A DNA stretch of 64,000 nt. Origin: Streptomyces sp. DvalAA-43. GTDB taxonomy: Bacteria; Actinomycetota; Actinomycetes; Streptomycetales; Streptomycetaceae. The position numbers were made by a program, and so were the translations under genes. This document shows positions 1-7,851 of this stretch, piece by piece (the first letter of the stretch is position 1; each line of letters begins with the position of its first letter). Under the pieces are notes generated by a model. That model did no database searches and was not told the DNA's origin. It saw nothing but the letters and a program-made list of their open reading frames with translations. The stretch covers positions 1 through 64,000 of the forward strand of contig NZ_FMBW01000060.1 of assembly GCF_900091725.1 (NCBI RefSeq), written 5' to 3'.

Positions 1-24
1 CGCAGAAGCCACAAGCCACCTCAC

Positions 25-49
25 CCCCCCCGCCGTCCCGGCGGGGGGG
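25..49. terminator. GC hairpin, likely terminator of an upstream gene
   Basis: A run of C followed by GCC pairs with GGC followed by a run of G: ten base pairs around a five-base loop. It is very stable but has no T tract, as is usual in Streptomyces. The gene it would terminate lies outside the window. The bases from 50 to 331 show no credible gene. Confidence 0.5.
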
Positions 50-331
50 CATTCCTCGTATGGGCGACCGGCACCCCCTGAGTACGGCCTCTCGGATTGG
101 GGTCGGTGGTGGCGGCTGCATAGGTGACAGCGGAAAGCACCCGCGTCGCGTTGCCGTCCAAGGCACCGGCGCCCGCGGCCCCGCCGACGCGCGAGAGGGG
201 ACTGGCCGGCCACCGATTTCCGAGGCGCTCCCGCCCGCCCGTCCTCCCTCACCTTTTCTCGTTCGGTAGGCGGCAGGGGGTGCGCAGAGGGGATGTCAGC
301 ACCCCGACCACGCTCCTCCCAGCCGGGGTGC

Positions 332-1159
332 TCAGCTGGTGGTAATGAGGTTTTTCTCGAACGCGGCGATGTAGTTGGACAGGTGGTGGTCTCTGATGGC
401 GTCGGTCTCGGGGGCGAATAGGTCGGCCCCGACGCCCTTGGCCCGGTCCTTCAGTGCTGCGATCAGCGGCATGGTCTGGTGGAGCCGGCCGGCCGCGTCG
501 AAGTAGCGTAGCGCGTCGACGTGCGTGTAGGCGGGCTCGGGCGGCAGGTGCGGGACGATGTCGTTGTTGTTGACGAAGCGGTAGCAGCGGTCGGCGAACG
601 CCTTGTTGTGTGCGGCGGCCAGGAGCCGTTCGCAGGTGCGGGGCTGGCCGAAGGTGTAGACCCCGTCGGCGAGCAGCCGCGGCTGCTCGAAGTACAGGCG
701 GGTCCCGGCCAGCATCGCCAGTGCCGCGCCGAGGCTGTGGCCGGTGAACCAAATGCTCTGCCCCTGGTCGCGGAACTCCGCGATGGTGTCGAGGATCTGG
801 GGGTAGACGGACTGCAGGGCCTGGTGGAATCCGTAGTGGACGAAGCCCTTGTTGCCTGGTCCGGGGACGGGCGGGGTGTCGACGTCGGTGAGCCAGTCGC
901 GGATCTTGGCCACCTCGGTACCGCGGAAGCCCGTGACGATCATCCGGTCGCTGGCCATGACGTATGCCTGGGTGTCCTCGATCGGGAACGGCATCTTGTG
1001 CGTCGACTCGAAGTACCGGACCCGGTCGAAACCCCAAGCGTTTGCCTGGGCCTCGATGCCGTCCCGGTCCAGCGAGGCCAGCCCGGCCGCACGGCCCATC
1101 CAGTAGGCGTGCGGCAGGGAGTAACGGGTCGTCGCATGGTCCAGGGCGGGAATGGTCAT
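332..1159 (-). CDS. Class 3 lipase family protein (alpha/beta hydrolase)
   Basis: A 275-residue protein with the lipase class 3 layout. The nucleophile elbow GHSLGAA lies near residue 141. The preceding segment (VTGFRGTE, near residue 74) is the oxyanion-loop region, and an FGQPR strand plus NNNDIVPHLPP near residue 200 fit the catalytic Asp region of the family. No signal peptide is visible, so it is probably cytosolic or exported by another route. It stands alone: an ISL3 remnant lies upstream and nothing lies downstream. The family hydrolyses acyl esters; the substrate cannot be told from sequence. The gene appears complete. Confidence 0.85.
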   Translation of the reverse strand: MTIPALDHATTRYSLPHAYWMGRAAGLASLDRDGIEAQANAWGFDRVRYFESTHKMPFPIEDTQAYVMASDRMIVTGFRGTEVAKIRDWLTDVDTPPVPGPGNKGFVHYGFHQALQSVYPQILDTIAEFRDQGQSIWFTGHSLGAALAMLAGTRLYFEQPRLLADGVYTFGQPRTCERLLAAAHNKAFADRCYRFVNNNDIVPHLPPEPAYTHVDALRYFDAAGRLHQTMPLIAALKDRAKGVGADLFAPETDAIRDHHLSNYIAAFEKNLITTS

Positions 1160-1425
1160 CAGTGTCCTTCACGAAAGCCGGGCCCCCTGCCAGCAACGTA
1201 GCCACGCGATGAGCACAGCGGAACCGGACGCGCCCGTGACCACCCGGACGGGCGCAACCCCACCGGCGCCGCGGCACGAGGGCCTGAGGACCCCGGCTGA
1301 GTACCGGCCGGGAGTGGGCATCAGTGCACGATCCGGACCGCCCGGCGTCCGACGCCCCCCTGGGCCGGCCGGGACTGTAAATCGTTCGGCTCTGTTCAGT
1401 AGTCGGTGGTGACGGTGCGTTCTCC

Positions 1426-1556
1426 TTATTGCAGGAGGATGCGGTGACGGAGGAGGTCGAATCCTGCTCGGCCGTGCATCTGCCGCATGATCTTCTTGGT
1501 TCGGGTATTGACGCCTTCTGTCCGGCCGTTGTGGTGGGGCAGGGTGAGGCTGAACC
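1426..1556 (-). pseudogene. ISL3-family transposase, C-terminal remnant
   Basis: Only the last 43 or so codons of an ISL3-type transposase remain, ending in the family's C-terminal pattern (HNGRTEGVNTRTKKIMRQMH, then GRAGFDLLRHRILLQ and a TAA stop). The 5' part is missing because the left end of the adjoining IS3 element begins near 1557. There is no catalytic triad, so it is dead. The stretch 1160-1425 between this remnant and the lipase holds no gene I can support. Confidence 0.75.
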
Positions 1557-2722
1557 CTCCCCTTGATCGTGGACACCTGGAGCCTGGGACGTGAGAGCCC
1601 AGAGGAAGCAGTGCCAGGTGGGAAGCAAGTACACGAAGCGGTACTCAGAGGAGTACAAGCGGGACGCGATCGAACGCGTGCGGTCGTTGGGACGGACGGT
1701 GACCGAGGTCGCCCGGGAGCTCGGGGTCAGTTCGGAGTCACTGCGGGGCTGGGTGAAGAAGGACCGCGCTGCCCAGGACACCGGATCGGGACCTGGTTCC
1801 GTGCGAGCGGGGCGGGCCGCCGACGATCGGGACGAGGAGCTGAAGCGGCTGCGGAAGCTGACCGCCGAGCAGGCGAAGACGATCGAGATCCTGAAAAAGG
1901 CGACTGCCTTCTTCGTGAAGGAGAGCGACCGGTGAGCAAGATATGCCGGTTCATCCACGCGGAGAAGGCGAACTATGCGGTCACGCTGCTGTGCAAGGTG
2001 ATGAGGACCGCCCGCTCCACGTACTACGCGTGGGTGGCCGGGCGGCAGGTCCGCGAAGCGCGGCGGCGGGCGGATGAGGCCCTGGCCCACGAGATCACGG
2101 TGATCCAACTGGCTTCCCGGCGGAACTACGGCGTCACCGCCGAACTGCGCCGACAGGGCCGACTGATCAACCGCAAGCGGGTGGAGCGGGTCATGTGGGA
2201 GCACGGCATCGCCGGGCACAGCCGGCGCACCGGACGCCGCGGCCTGACCAAGGCCGACACCAGGGCCGCCCCGTCGCCGGATCTGATCGGCCGGGACTTC
2301 ACCGCGACCCGCCCCGGTACGGAGATCGTCGGGGGCATCACCTACATCCCCACCGCCGAGGGCTGGCTCTGCCTCGCCGCGTGGCTGGACCTGGCGACCC
2401 GGGAGGTGATCGGCTACTCGATGGCCGACCACCATCGTGCCGAACTCGTTGTCGATGCCCTGGACATGGCTGCCGCGCTGGGCCGCCTGGAGCCCGGCTG
2501 CGTGATCCACAGCGACCGCGGATCGGAACACACCTCCGTCCAACTCCGCATGACAATCGGCGAGTTGGAGTGTCGGAGAAGCATGGGGCGGACCGGCAGC
2601 TGCTTCGACGACGCCGCCGCCGCGGAGAGTTTCTGGGCCGTGCTCAAAGAGGAGATCGGCACCCGCTTCTGGCCCGACCGGGCCACCGTCCGCACCGACA
2701 TCTTCGACTTCGTCGAGACCTT
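1557..2722 (+). mobile_element. IS3-family element 1, right end missing
   Basis: This partial insertion sequence carries orfA and most of orfB. Its left edge is near 1557, where the ISL3 remnant stops and a TGGACACC motif, also seen in the end of the neighbouring IS3 element, appears at 1570. Its right part stops exactly where the second IS3 element begins at 2723. Excising that element would not restore orfB, so the 3' end had already been lost when the second element arrived, or was lost afterwards. Confidence 0.75.
1618..1935 (+). CDS. IS3-family transposase OrfA
   Basis: A protein of about 105 residues with an N-terminal helix-turn-helix (RYSEEYKRDAIERV, then VTEVARELGVSSESLRGWVK) and a C-terminal leucine-zipper-like coiled coil (LKRLRKLTAEQAKTIEILKK). 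This is the standard DNA-binding OrfA of IS3 elements. An upstream ATG at 1591 is also in frame. I prefer GTG 1618 because the protein then begins where family members begin. Its stop overlaps the OrfB start (GTGA), so the two are translationally coupled. Confidence 0.85.
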   Translation: MGSKYTKRYSEEYKRDAIERVRSLGRTVTEVARELGVSSESLRGWVKKDRAAQDTGSGPGSVRAGRAADDRDEELKRLRKLTAEQAKTIEILKKATAFFVKESDR

Positions 2723-2768
2723 GGGCCCTGACCCCGGGTTTTGGACACCAGAGACACTTGGATCTTGA
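1932..2768 (+). pseudogene. IS3-family transposase OrfB, truncated and with altered first Asp
   Basis: The rve integrase-type catalytic domain is recognisable: an N-terminal region (CRFIHAEKANYAVTLLCKV), HSDRGSEHTS around the second Asp, and the AAAAESFWAVLKEE segment with the catalytic Glu. At the first catalytic position the family has VGDITYIPT, but this protein reads VGGITYIPT, so the Asp is Gly. After FVET at about 2718 the frame runs into the second IS3 element and stops at 2768, losing the C-terminal 30-40 residues. Both defects argue that it is inactive. Confidence 0.8.
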
Positions 2769-2798
2769 TGGTCCGGGTGGATATGGAGTCCCGCACAG

Positions 2799-3113
2799 AT
2801 GGCTATGAAGCACTACCCCGCCGGGTTCAAGGCGGACGCGGTCACGTTGTACCGCTCGAGGCCGGGAGCGACGATCAAGTCGGTCGCCACCGATCTCGGC
2901 GTGAACACCGAGACACTGCGCAACTGGATCCGGGCCGCTGAGGGACGGCGCCCCGGAGCGCACTCTGCGCCGCGTGCCCAGGCTCCGACCCAGGTCCCGG
3001 GCCCGGTGGAAGCAGAGCTCGCCGCCGCCCGCAAGAGGATCCGCGTGCTGGAGGAGGAACGCGATATTCTCCGCAAGGCTGCCCGGTATTTCGCCGGGGA
3101 GACGCGCTGGTGA
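2799..3113 (+). CDS. IS3-family transposase OrfA (element 2)
   Basis: A 104-residue protein with the OrfA helix-turn-helix (YPAGFKADAVTLYRS, then IKSVATDLGVNTETLRNWIR) and a C-terminal coiled coil (ELAAARKRIRVLEEERDILR). It binds the element's ends and pairs with OrfB. Its stop overlaps the GTG start of OrfB by four bases, so OrfB can be made by coupling or by frameshifting. Confidence 0.9.
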   Translation: MAMKHYPAGFKADAVTLYRSRPGATIKSVATDLGVNTETLRNWIRAAEGRRPGAHSAPRAQAPTQVPGPVEAELAAARKRIRVLEEERDILRKAARYFAGETRW

Positions 3114-4003
3114 CCCGCTGCCAGTTCGTCGCCGACCACCAGCGCCGTTACGGCGTCAAGCGGCTGTGCACCATCATCGGGATCGCCCGGTCCAGCTTCT
3201 ACTACTGGCGCAGGACCGCGCCCGCGCGGGCCGCCCGGCAGGCCGCCGACCACCAGCTCGCGCGGCGGATACGGGCCGTGCACACCGAGTCGGACGGCAC
3301 CTACGGGGTCCCGCGTGTCACCGCCGAACTCCGCGAGGACGGCGAACGCGTGAACCACAAGAGTGTCGCCCGCGTCATGCGGACCATCGGGCTCGCCGGC
3401 CTGCGCCTGCGCAAGAAGCACCGCACCACGATCCCGGCTGCCGTGAAGGCCGCGGACCTGATCGGACGGGACTCCACCGCCGAGCATCCGAACACCAAGT
3501 ACGTCGGTGACATCACGTACTTGCCAGTGAGCGGCGCGAAGCCGCTCTACCTGGCGACGGTTATCGATCTGTGCTCACGCCGCCTGGCGGGATGGGCGAT
3601 CGCCGACCATATGCGGGCCGAACTCGTCGTCGACGCCCTGGCCGCAGCCGCGTGGACCCGCGGCAGTCTCGACGGCGCGATCTTTCACTGCGACCACGGT
3701 TCGCAATATACGAGTGCCGTGTTCGCTGACGCCTGCGAACGAGCCGGCGTGAGAAGGAGTATGAGCGCGGTCGGTAGCAGCGCGGACAACGCCGCCGCGG
3801 AGAGCTGGAACGCGTCCATGAAGAGGGAGACGCTCAAGGGCGCGAAGGCATGGCCCACCGCTCGCCACGCGCGGCTCGCGGCGTTCCACTGGGCCAGCCG
3901 CTACAACACCCGACGCCGGCACTCCCGCCTCGGACAACGCTCCCCGATCGCCTACGAGAACGCGCTCTTCGCACCCCCAACTACACTTCCCGAAACCGCA
4001 TAA
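3110..4003 (+). CDS. IS3-family transposase OrfB (element 2)
   Basis: A 297-residue integrase-type transposase. It has an HTH_21-like N-terminal region (RRYGVKRLCTIIGIARSSFY), the first Asp in YVGDITYLPV, the second in FHCDHGSQYTS, and the Glu in DNAAAESWNASMK. The C-terminal YNTRRRHSRLGQRSPIAYE motif shows the protein is full length. All family catalytic residues are present, in contrast to the neighbouring element 1. Confidence 0.9.
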   Translation: MTRCQFVADHQRRYGVKRLCTIIGIARSSFYYWRRTAPARAARQAADHQLARRIRAVHTESDGTYGVPRVTAELREDGERVNHKSVARVMRTIGLAGLRLRKKHRTTIPAAVKAADLIGRDSTAEHPNTKYVGDITYLPVSGAKPLYLATVIDLCSRRLAGWAIADHMRAELVVDALAAAAWTRGSLDGAIFHCDHGSQYTSAVFADACERAGVRRSMSAVGSSADNAAAESWNASMKRETLKGAKAWPTARHARLAAFHWASRYNTRRRHSRLGQRSPIAYENALFAPPTTLPETA

Positions 4004-4059
4004 CCCCGTGTCCAACGTCCGGGGTCAGGCCCCCCTTGCGCGATCGATGAGGGTGGGCT

Positions 4060-4496
4060 GTGGCAGGGCAGGGCGAGGAGGCTGACGGCAACGGCAACGG
4101 CAACGGCAACGGTGCCGAGCCCGACCAGCCGGCCGCGGACAGCGTCCGCGTCGTCTCCGCCCACACCGTGATGCCGTTGTGGACCGGCGAGCAAGGCGGC
4201 GAAGCCCGGCTGATGCTGACGACATCCGGCGCGGCCCCGGTCGAGGTGTGGTGGCGGCAGCTTCGGCCGGGCGAGGAATATCCCAGCCATCCCCACCAGG
4301 CCGGGGCCGTCGAGACCGTCAGTGTCACTCCGGCGGGATGACCCTGGTGGTCGACGGCGCCGAGCACTCCGTCGAAGCCGGGCAGACCGCTGCCTTCGAC
4401 GGCGACTCCCCCCGCGCCTACCGCGGCGTCGGCACCGAAACCTGCCACCTGATCATGACCGTCCACCTGCCGCCCGGCCCCGCCTCCATGGCCTGA
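4060..4496 (+). pseudogene. Cupin-domain protein (XRE-cupin regulator type), truncated and frameshifted
   Basis: Two frames together make the C-terminal half of an HTH-cupin regulator. The first, 4060-4341, has VEVWWRQLRPGEEYPSHPH and the start of a beta strand. The second, about 4338-4496, continues with MTLVVDGAEHSVEAGQTAAF and CHLIMTVHLPPG. One frameshift lies near 4335. The N-terminal DNA-binding half is missing at the IS junction. A short in-frame hexanucleotide repeat (GGCAAC, four units, near 4087-4111) encodes a Gly-Asn linker. Family role: sugar- or ligand-responsive repression. This copy is broken. Confidence 0.65.
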
Positions 4497-4744
4497 CCTA
4501 TGCGGCGTGGGGCGGTCGGTATGTAACGTGAACGGTCCCGGCCTTTCAAGGTTCGACATGACTCGCTGCCGATGCGCCGCCTCGGCCCCGGAGACCGTCG
4601 GCACGACGATGCGCGGCACCATCAGGAGCACCCGGCGGGCGGCTGGTCCCTCTCTCCTCGACCGTGCCGGGCCGCGACTGCGGCCGGCTCACGCACTGCC
4701 CCACGCCCCACCGCCCCCGCCCAGCCGACAGGAAGACCGACCCG

Positions 4745-4870
4745 ATGAAGCAGCGCGTCCGCGCCATCCTGCTCACCACGCTCCTGATGATGCGCATCCG
4801 CCTTGGCGGAGAACCCGCTTGGTGATCGTCGGAGGCAGCGTCGCCCACCATGAGGCGGCTTCTGTGCCTA
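4745..4870 (+). pseudogene. NUDIX hydrolase N-terminal remnant
   Basis: An ATG preceded by AGGAAG opens MKQRVRAILLT, the usual start of a group of Streptomyces NUDIX hydrolases, then LLMMRIRLGGEP and a stop. In a shifted frame LVIVGGSVAHHEA follows, resembling the strand just before a NUDIX box. The box itself (REXXEEXGU) is gone. I see this as a decayed fragment with deletions. It could instead be a chance 26-codon ORF. The surrounding 4497-4986 holds nothing else I can support. Confidence 0.4.
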
Positions 4871-4986
4871 CCGTGCGCCGGGCATGGTCCGCTCGGGCTG
4901 TGCGAAGGTTCCGGCGACGCGAAGACCCCGGCAAGGAAGGCCCTTGCCGGGGTCTGGGGGTGAACCGGCTCCAGGGGGAGCCGGTC

Positions 4987-6003
4987 CTAGCGGTTCGCGT
5001 AAGCGTCGAGCTCCGCCAGGAAGCGGTCGCGGATCGCCGGGGCCGCCCAGGAGATGTCGATCGCGTTGCGCTGGAGGCGGACCAGGTCGGCGTCCGTGAG
5101 GGAGGCCGGGGCCGGGCGCAGGACGGCCAGGTTCTCGGCGACGTAGCCGGGGAAGTAGGCCGGGTCGTCGGAGTTGACCGTGACCTTGACGCCCTGGTCG
5201 AGCAAGGCCCGGATCTCGGCGGCCTTCGGACCGTCCGTGACATGCGAGTTGGATATCGGGCAGACCGTGAGGCCGAGGCCCTTCTCGCGGATGGCGGCGA
5301 TCAGCGCCGGGTCCTCCAGGGCGTTGACGCCGTGGTCGATGCGGTCGACGCCGATCTCCTCGATCACCTGGCGAATGTGTTCGGTGGAGTTCTTCTGGTC
5401 CACGTCGCAGTGCATCGTCATGCGGTAGCCCTCGGCGCGGGCCCGCGCGAACACCTCGCGGAACTTGACCGGCGGGTTGCCCGCCTCGTCCGAGTCGAGG
5501 CCGACGCCAACGATCCAGTCCTTGTACGGCAGGGACTGCACCAGGGTCGCCATCGCGAACTCGGCCTGGAAGTCCCGCAGGAAGCACATCACGAGCCGGC
5601 CGGTGAAGCCGGTCGCGCGCCCGGCGTCGTCCAGGGCGCGCGTCAGGCCGCGGATCACGGTGTCGAAGGAGACGCCGCGCGCGGTGTGCGCCTGCGGGTC
5701 GAAGAAGATCTCCGCGTAGCGCACGTTCTGGGAGTGGGCCTTGGCCGCGTAGGCCGCCGCCAGGTCGTAGAAGTCCTGCTCGGTACGGAGCACGGACATG
5801 CCCTCGTAGTAGACGGCGAGGAAGCCGGGCAGGTCGTCGAAGTCGTACGCGGCCTGCAGCGCGGCCTCGTCGGTGTACGGCAGCTCGATGCCGTTGCGCT
5901 CGGCGAGCGCGAACTTGAGACCGGGCTCCAGGGTGCCCTCGATGTGCAGGTGCAGCTCGCACTTGGGCAGCCCGGCGATGAACGCGTCGATGGTCGTGGT
6001 CAT
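4987..6003 (-). CDS. Adenine/adenosine deaminase (Aah1/ADA family)
   Basis: A 338-residue TIM-barrel deaminase. Metal ligands are visible in HLHIEG near residue 18, MHCD near 196, and SDDPAYF near 279; HGVNALEDP carries the catalytic His. The sequence HIEGTLEP at the first motif is typical of the adenine deaminase (ADE) branch rather than classical adenosine deaminases, which read HLDG. It should hydrolyse adenine to hypoxanthine and ammonia with zinc. It is the last gene of the permease-deaminase-deaminase operon, 28 bp after the AdeC-type gene, and so should share the LacI-type control at 9.4 kb. Confidence 0.85.
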   Translation of the reverse strand: MTTTIDAFIAGLPKCELHLHIEGTLEPGLKFALAERNGIELPYTDEAALQAAYDFDDLPGFLAVYYEGMSVLRTEQDFYDLAAAYAAKAHSQNVRYAEIFFDPQAHTARGVSFDTVIRGLTRALDDAGRATGFTGRLVMCFLRDFQAEFAMATLVQSLPYKDWIVGVGLDSDEAGNPPVKFREVFARARAEGYRMTMHCDVDQKNSTEHIRQVIEEIGVDRIDHGVNALEDPALIAAIREKGLGLTVCPISNSHVTDGPKAAEIRALLDQGVKVTVNSDDPAYFPGYVAENLAVLRPAPASLTDADLVRLQRNAIDISWAAPAIRDRFLAELDAYANR

Positions 6004-6031
6004 GAGGTCCTCAACTCCTGGGTTCTCTAGG

Positions 6032-7804
6032 TCAGCCGGCGGCCGGGGCGAGGATGTCGACGACGTCCTGCGTGTGGTAGTTGACGACGCCGAGGTCGGT
6101 GACCGCGTACTCGGGGATCGCGGTGATCTCCAGGAAGATCAGGAAGCCGAAGGCGGAGGGGAGTTCGCAGCCGAGCGCGCGGGCGGCGGCCTCCAGGCGG
6201 TCCTCGGCCGCGGCCATCTCCTCGGGCGCGAGGTCCGAGACGATGCCGGCCACGGGCAGCGGCAGGAACTCCTTGATCTCTCCGTTCTCGACGACGACCT
6301 GGCCGCCGCCGTGCTGGGAGAGATGGTTGACGGCGAGCGCGATGTCGGTGCGGTCGGCGCCGACGCAGATGATGTTGTTGTCGTCGGGCGCGGCGGAGGA
6401 GGCGATGGCGCCGGAGCGCAGCCCGAAGCCGTTGATCATCGCGGTGACGGTGGCGCCGTCCTTCTTGCCGTAGCGCTCGGAGACCGTGACATAGAGGGCG
6501 TCGTGGTCGGTGTCGGCGCGGACCGTGCAGTCGACGACGGGCAGCGTCATCGGCACGCCCTTGCGGACGAACGGAACGGTGCGGTCCATCTCGACCACCA
6601 GCACGTCCGCGCTGTCGCCCTCGGCGCGCACGCCGATGCCGTCCGCGGTGACCGGGGCGACCTGGAAGGCCGGGGAGAGGGCGGCGGAGCGCTCGGGGGC
6701 CTGCGGGGCGTTCAGCGTGCGGCCGCCCTCGGCAACGAGCTCGCCGCGCGCGAAGACCCGCTCGACCTGGAAGGACTCGGGGGAGTCGACGATCAGCACG
6801 TCGGCGTAGCGGCCGGGCGTGAGGGAACCGACGAGGTGGTCGATGCGGTACATCTCGGCGCAGTTGAGGGTGGCCATCTGGATCGCCTCGACGGGTCGTA
6901 CACCCGCCTTGATCGCCATGCGGACCAGCTTGTCGAGGTGGCCCTCGCGCAGGATGTCGGCGACGTGCATGTCGTCGGTGCAGAAGCCGACGCGGCGGGA
7001 CTGGGCGCCGAACTCGGTGACAGTACGCACGTTCTCGTTCATGAAGTGCGCGACGGAGGACTCGCGGATCAGCAGCGACATGCCGGCCCGCAGCTTCATC
7101 AGGGCCTCCTCGGCGGTGTAGCTCTCGTGATCGAGACGGACACCGGCGGCGGCCAGGGCGTTGATGGTGGTGGGGGCGGCCATCGGGGCGCAGCCGAAGA
7201 TCGGCAGGCGGTTCCGGTGGGCGAGTTCGAGGGCGCGCAGCACCTTCTCGTCGCGGTTGAGGACGAACTCGGCGACGGTCTCCCACACGCCGAAGCACTC
7301 CGCCCACTCCTGGGTCTCGGCGTGCTCGTCGGGCCCGAAGGAGAAACCGACCGTCGTCTCGGGCAGCGTGTACGGGGTCTTGAACGGCGCGCCCCAGAAG
7401 ATCTTCATCGGCGACGCGTCGGCCTCGCGCAGCGCCTCACGCACCCCGTCGAGCCCGGCGACGACAAGGAACTGGTCAAGTCCGGAGATCACCGAGGTGG
7501 TGCCGTAGCGGACGACGGCGTCGGCGAACATCGTCACCGACAGCTTGGAGCACTCCAGGTGAAGATGGCCGTCGATGAGACCGGGGGTGAGGTACTTGCC
7601 GGTCGCGTCGACGATCTCCGTGTCCGGGCCCTCGTACGCGGCGACATCGCCGGTGGCAGCGATGCGGTCGCCGGTGATGGCTACGTCGGCCGGGTAGATC
7701 TCGCCGGTGCAGACGTTGACGAGTTGCCCGCCGCGGATGATCCGGTCGGCCTTGACGACTCCCTCACCGGCATCGATGAGCTGGCGGAGGCTGGGCTGGT
7801 TCAT
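6032..7804 (-). CDS. Adenine deaminase, AdeC family (amidohydrolase superfamily)
   Basis: A 590-residue protein with the two-part AdeC layout: an amidohydrolase barrel with DGHLHLE near residue 80 (HxH metal motif), RESSVAHF and FCTDDMH in the middle, and NCAEMYRIDHLVGSLTPG closing the barrel, followed by a C-terminal Ade_C domain of about 160 residues. Known members deaminate adenine with iron or manganese. The start ATG 7804 gives the family N-terminus. It lies 48 bp after the permease gene and 28 bp before a second deaminase of another family, so two adenine deaminases share one operon. Confidence 0.88.
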   Translation of the reverse strand: MNQPSLRQLIDAGEGVVKADRIIRGGQLVNVCTGEIYPADVAITGDRIAATGDVAAYEGPDTEIVDATGKYLTPGLIDGHLHLECSKLSVTMFADAVVRYGTTSVISGLDQFLVVAGLDGVREALREADASPMKIFWGAPFKTPYTLPETTVGFSFGPDEHAETQEWAECFGVWETVAEFVLNRDEKVLRALELAHRNRLPIFGCAPMAAPTTINALAAAGVRLDHESYTAEEALMKLRAGMSLLIRESSVAHFMNENVRTVTEFGAQSRRVGFCTDDMHVADILREGHLDKLVRMAIKAGVRPVEAIQMATLNCAEMYRIDHLVGSLTPGRYADVLIVDSPESFQVERVFARGELVAEGGRTLNAPQAPERSAALSPAFQVAPVTADGIGVRAEGDSADVLVVEMDRTVPFVRKGVPMTLPVVDCTVRADTDHDALYVTVSERYGKKDGATVTAMINGFGLRSGAIASSAAPDDNNIICVGADRTDIALAVNHLSQHGGGQVVVENGEIKEFLPLPVAGIVSDLAPEEMAAAEDRLEAAARALGCELPSAFGFLIFLEITAIPEYAVTDLGVVNYHTQDVVDILAPAAG

Positions 7805-7851
7805 GGTGTTTCGGCTCCAGTGGGCGTACGTGGGTGAGGAAGTCGGGGAGG

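Larger units (their letters stand above)
2723..4033 (+). mobile_element. IS3-family element 2, apparently complete
   Basis: A 1311-bp element with 26-bp imperfect terminal inverted repeats at 2723-2748 and 4008-4033 (22 of 26 positions match by eye; both end in TTGGACAC when read inward). It is flanked by CCTT on each side (2719-2722 and 4034-4037), consistent with a 4-bp target duplication. It carries orfA and orfB with an intact DDE set and may be capable of transposition. Confidence 0.85.

Noticed and set aside
4507..7837. Long plus-strand frames over the deaminase genes
   Set aside because: They are antisense to two well-supported enzymes, and their translations have no domain character.
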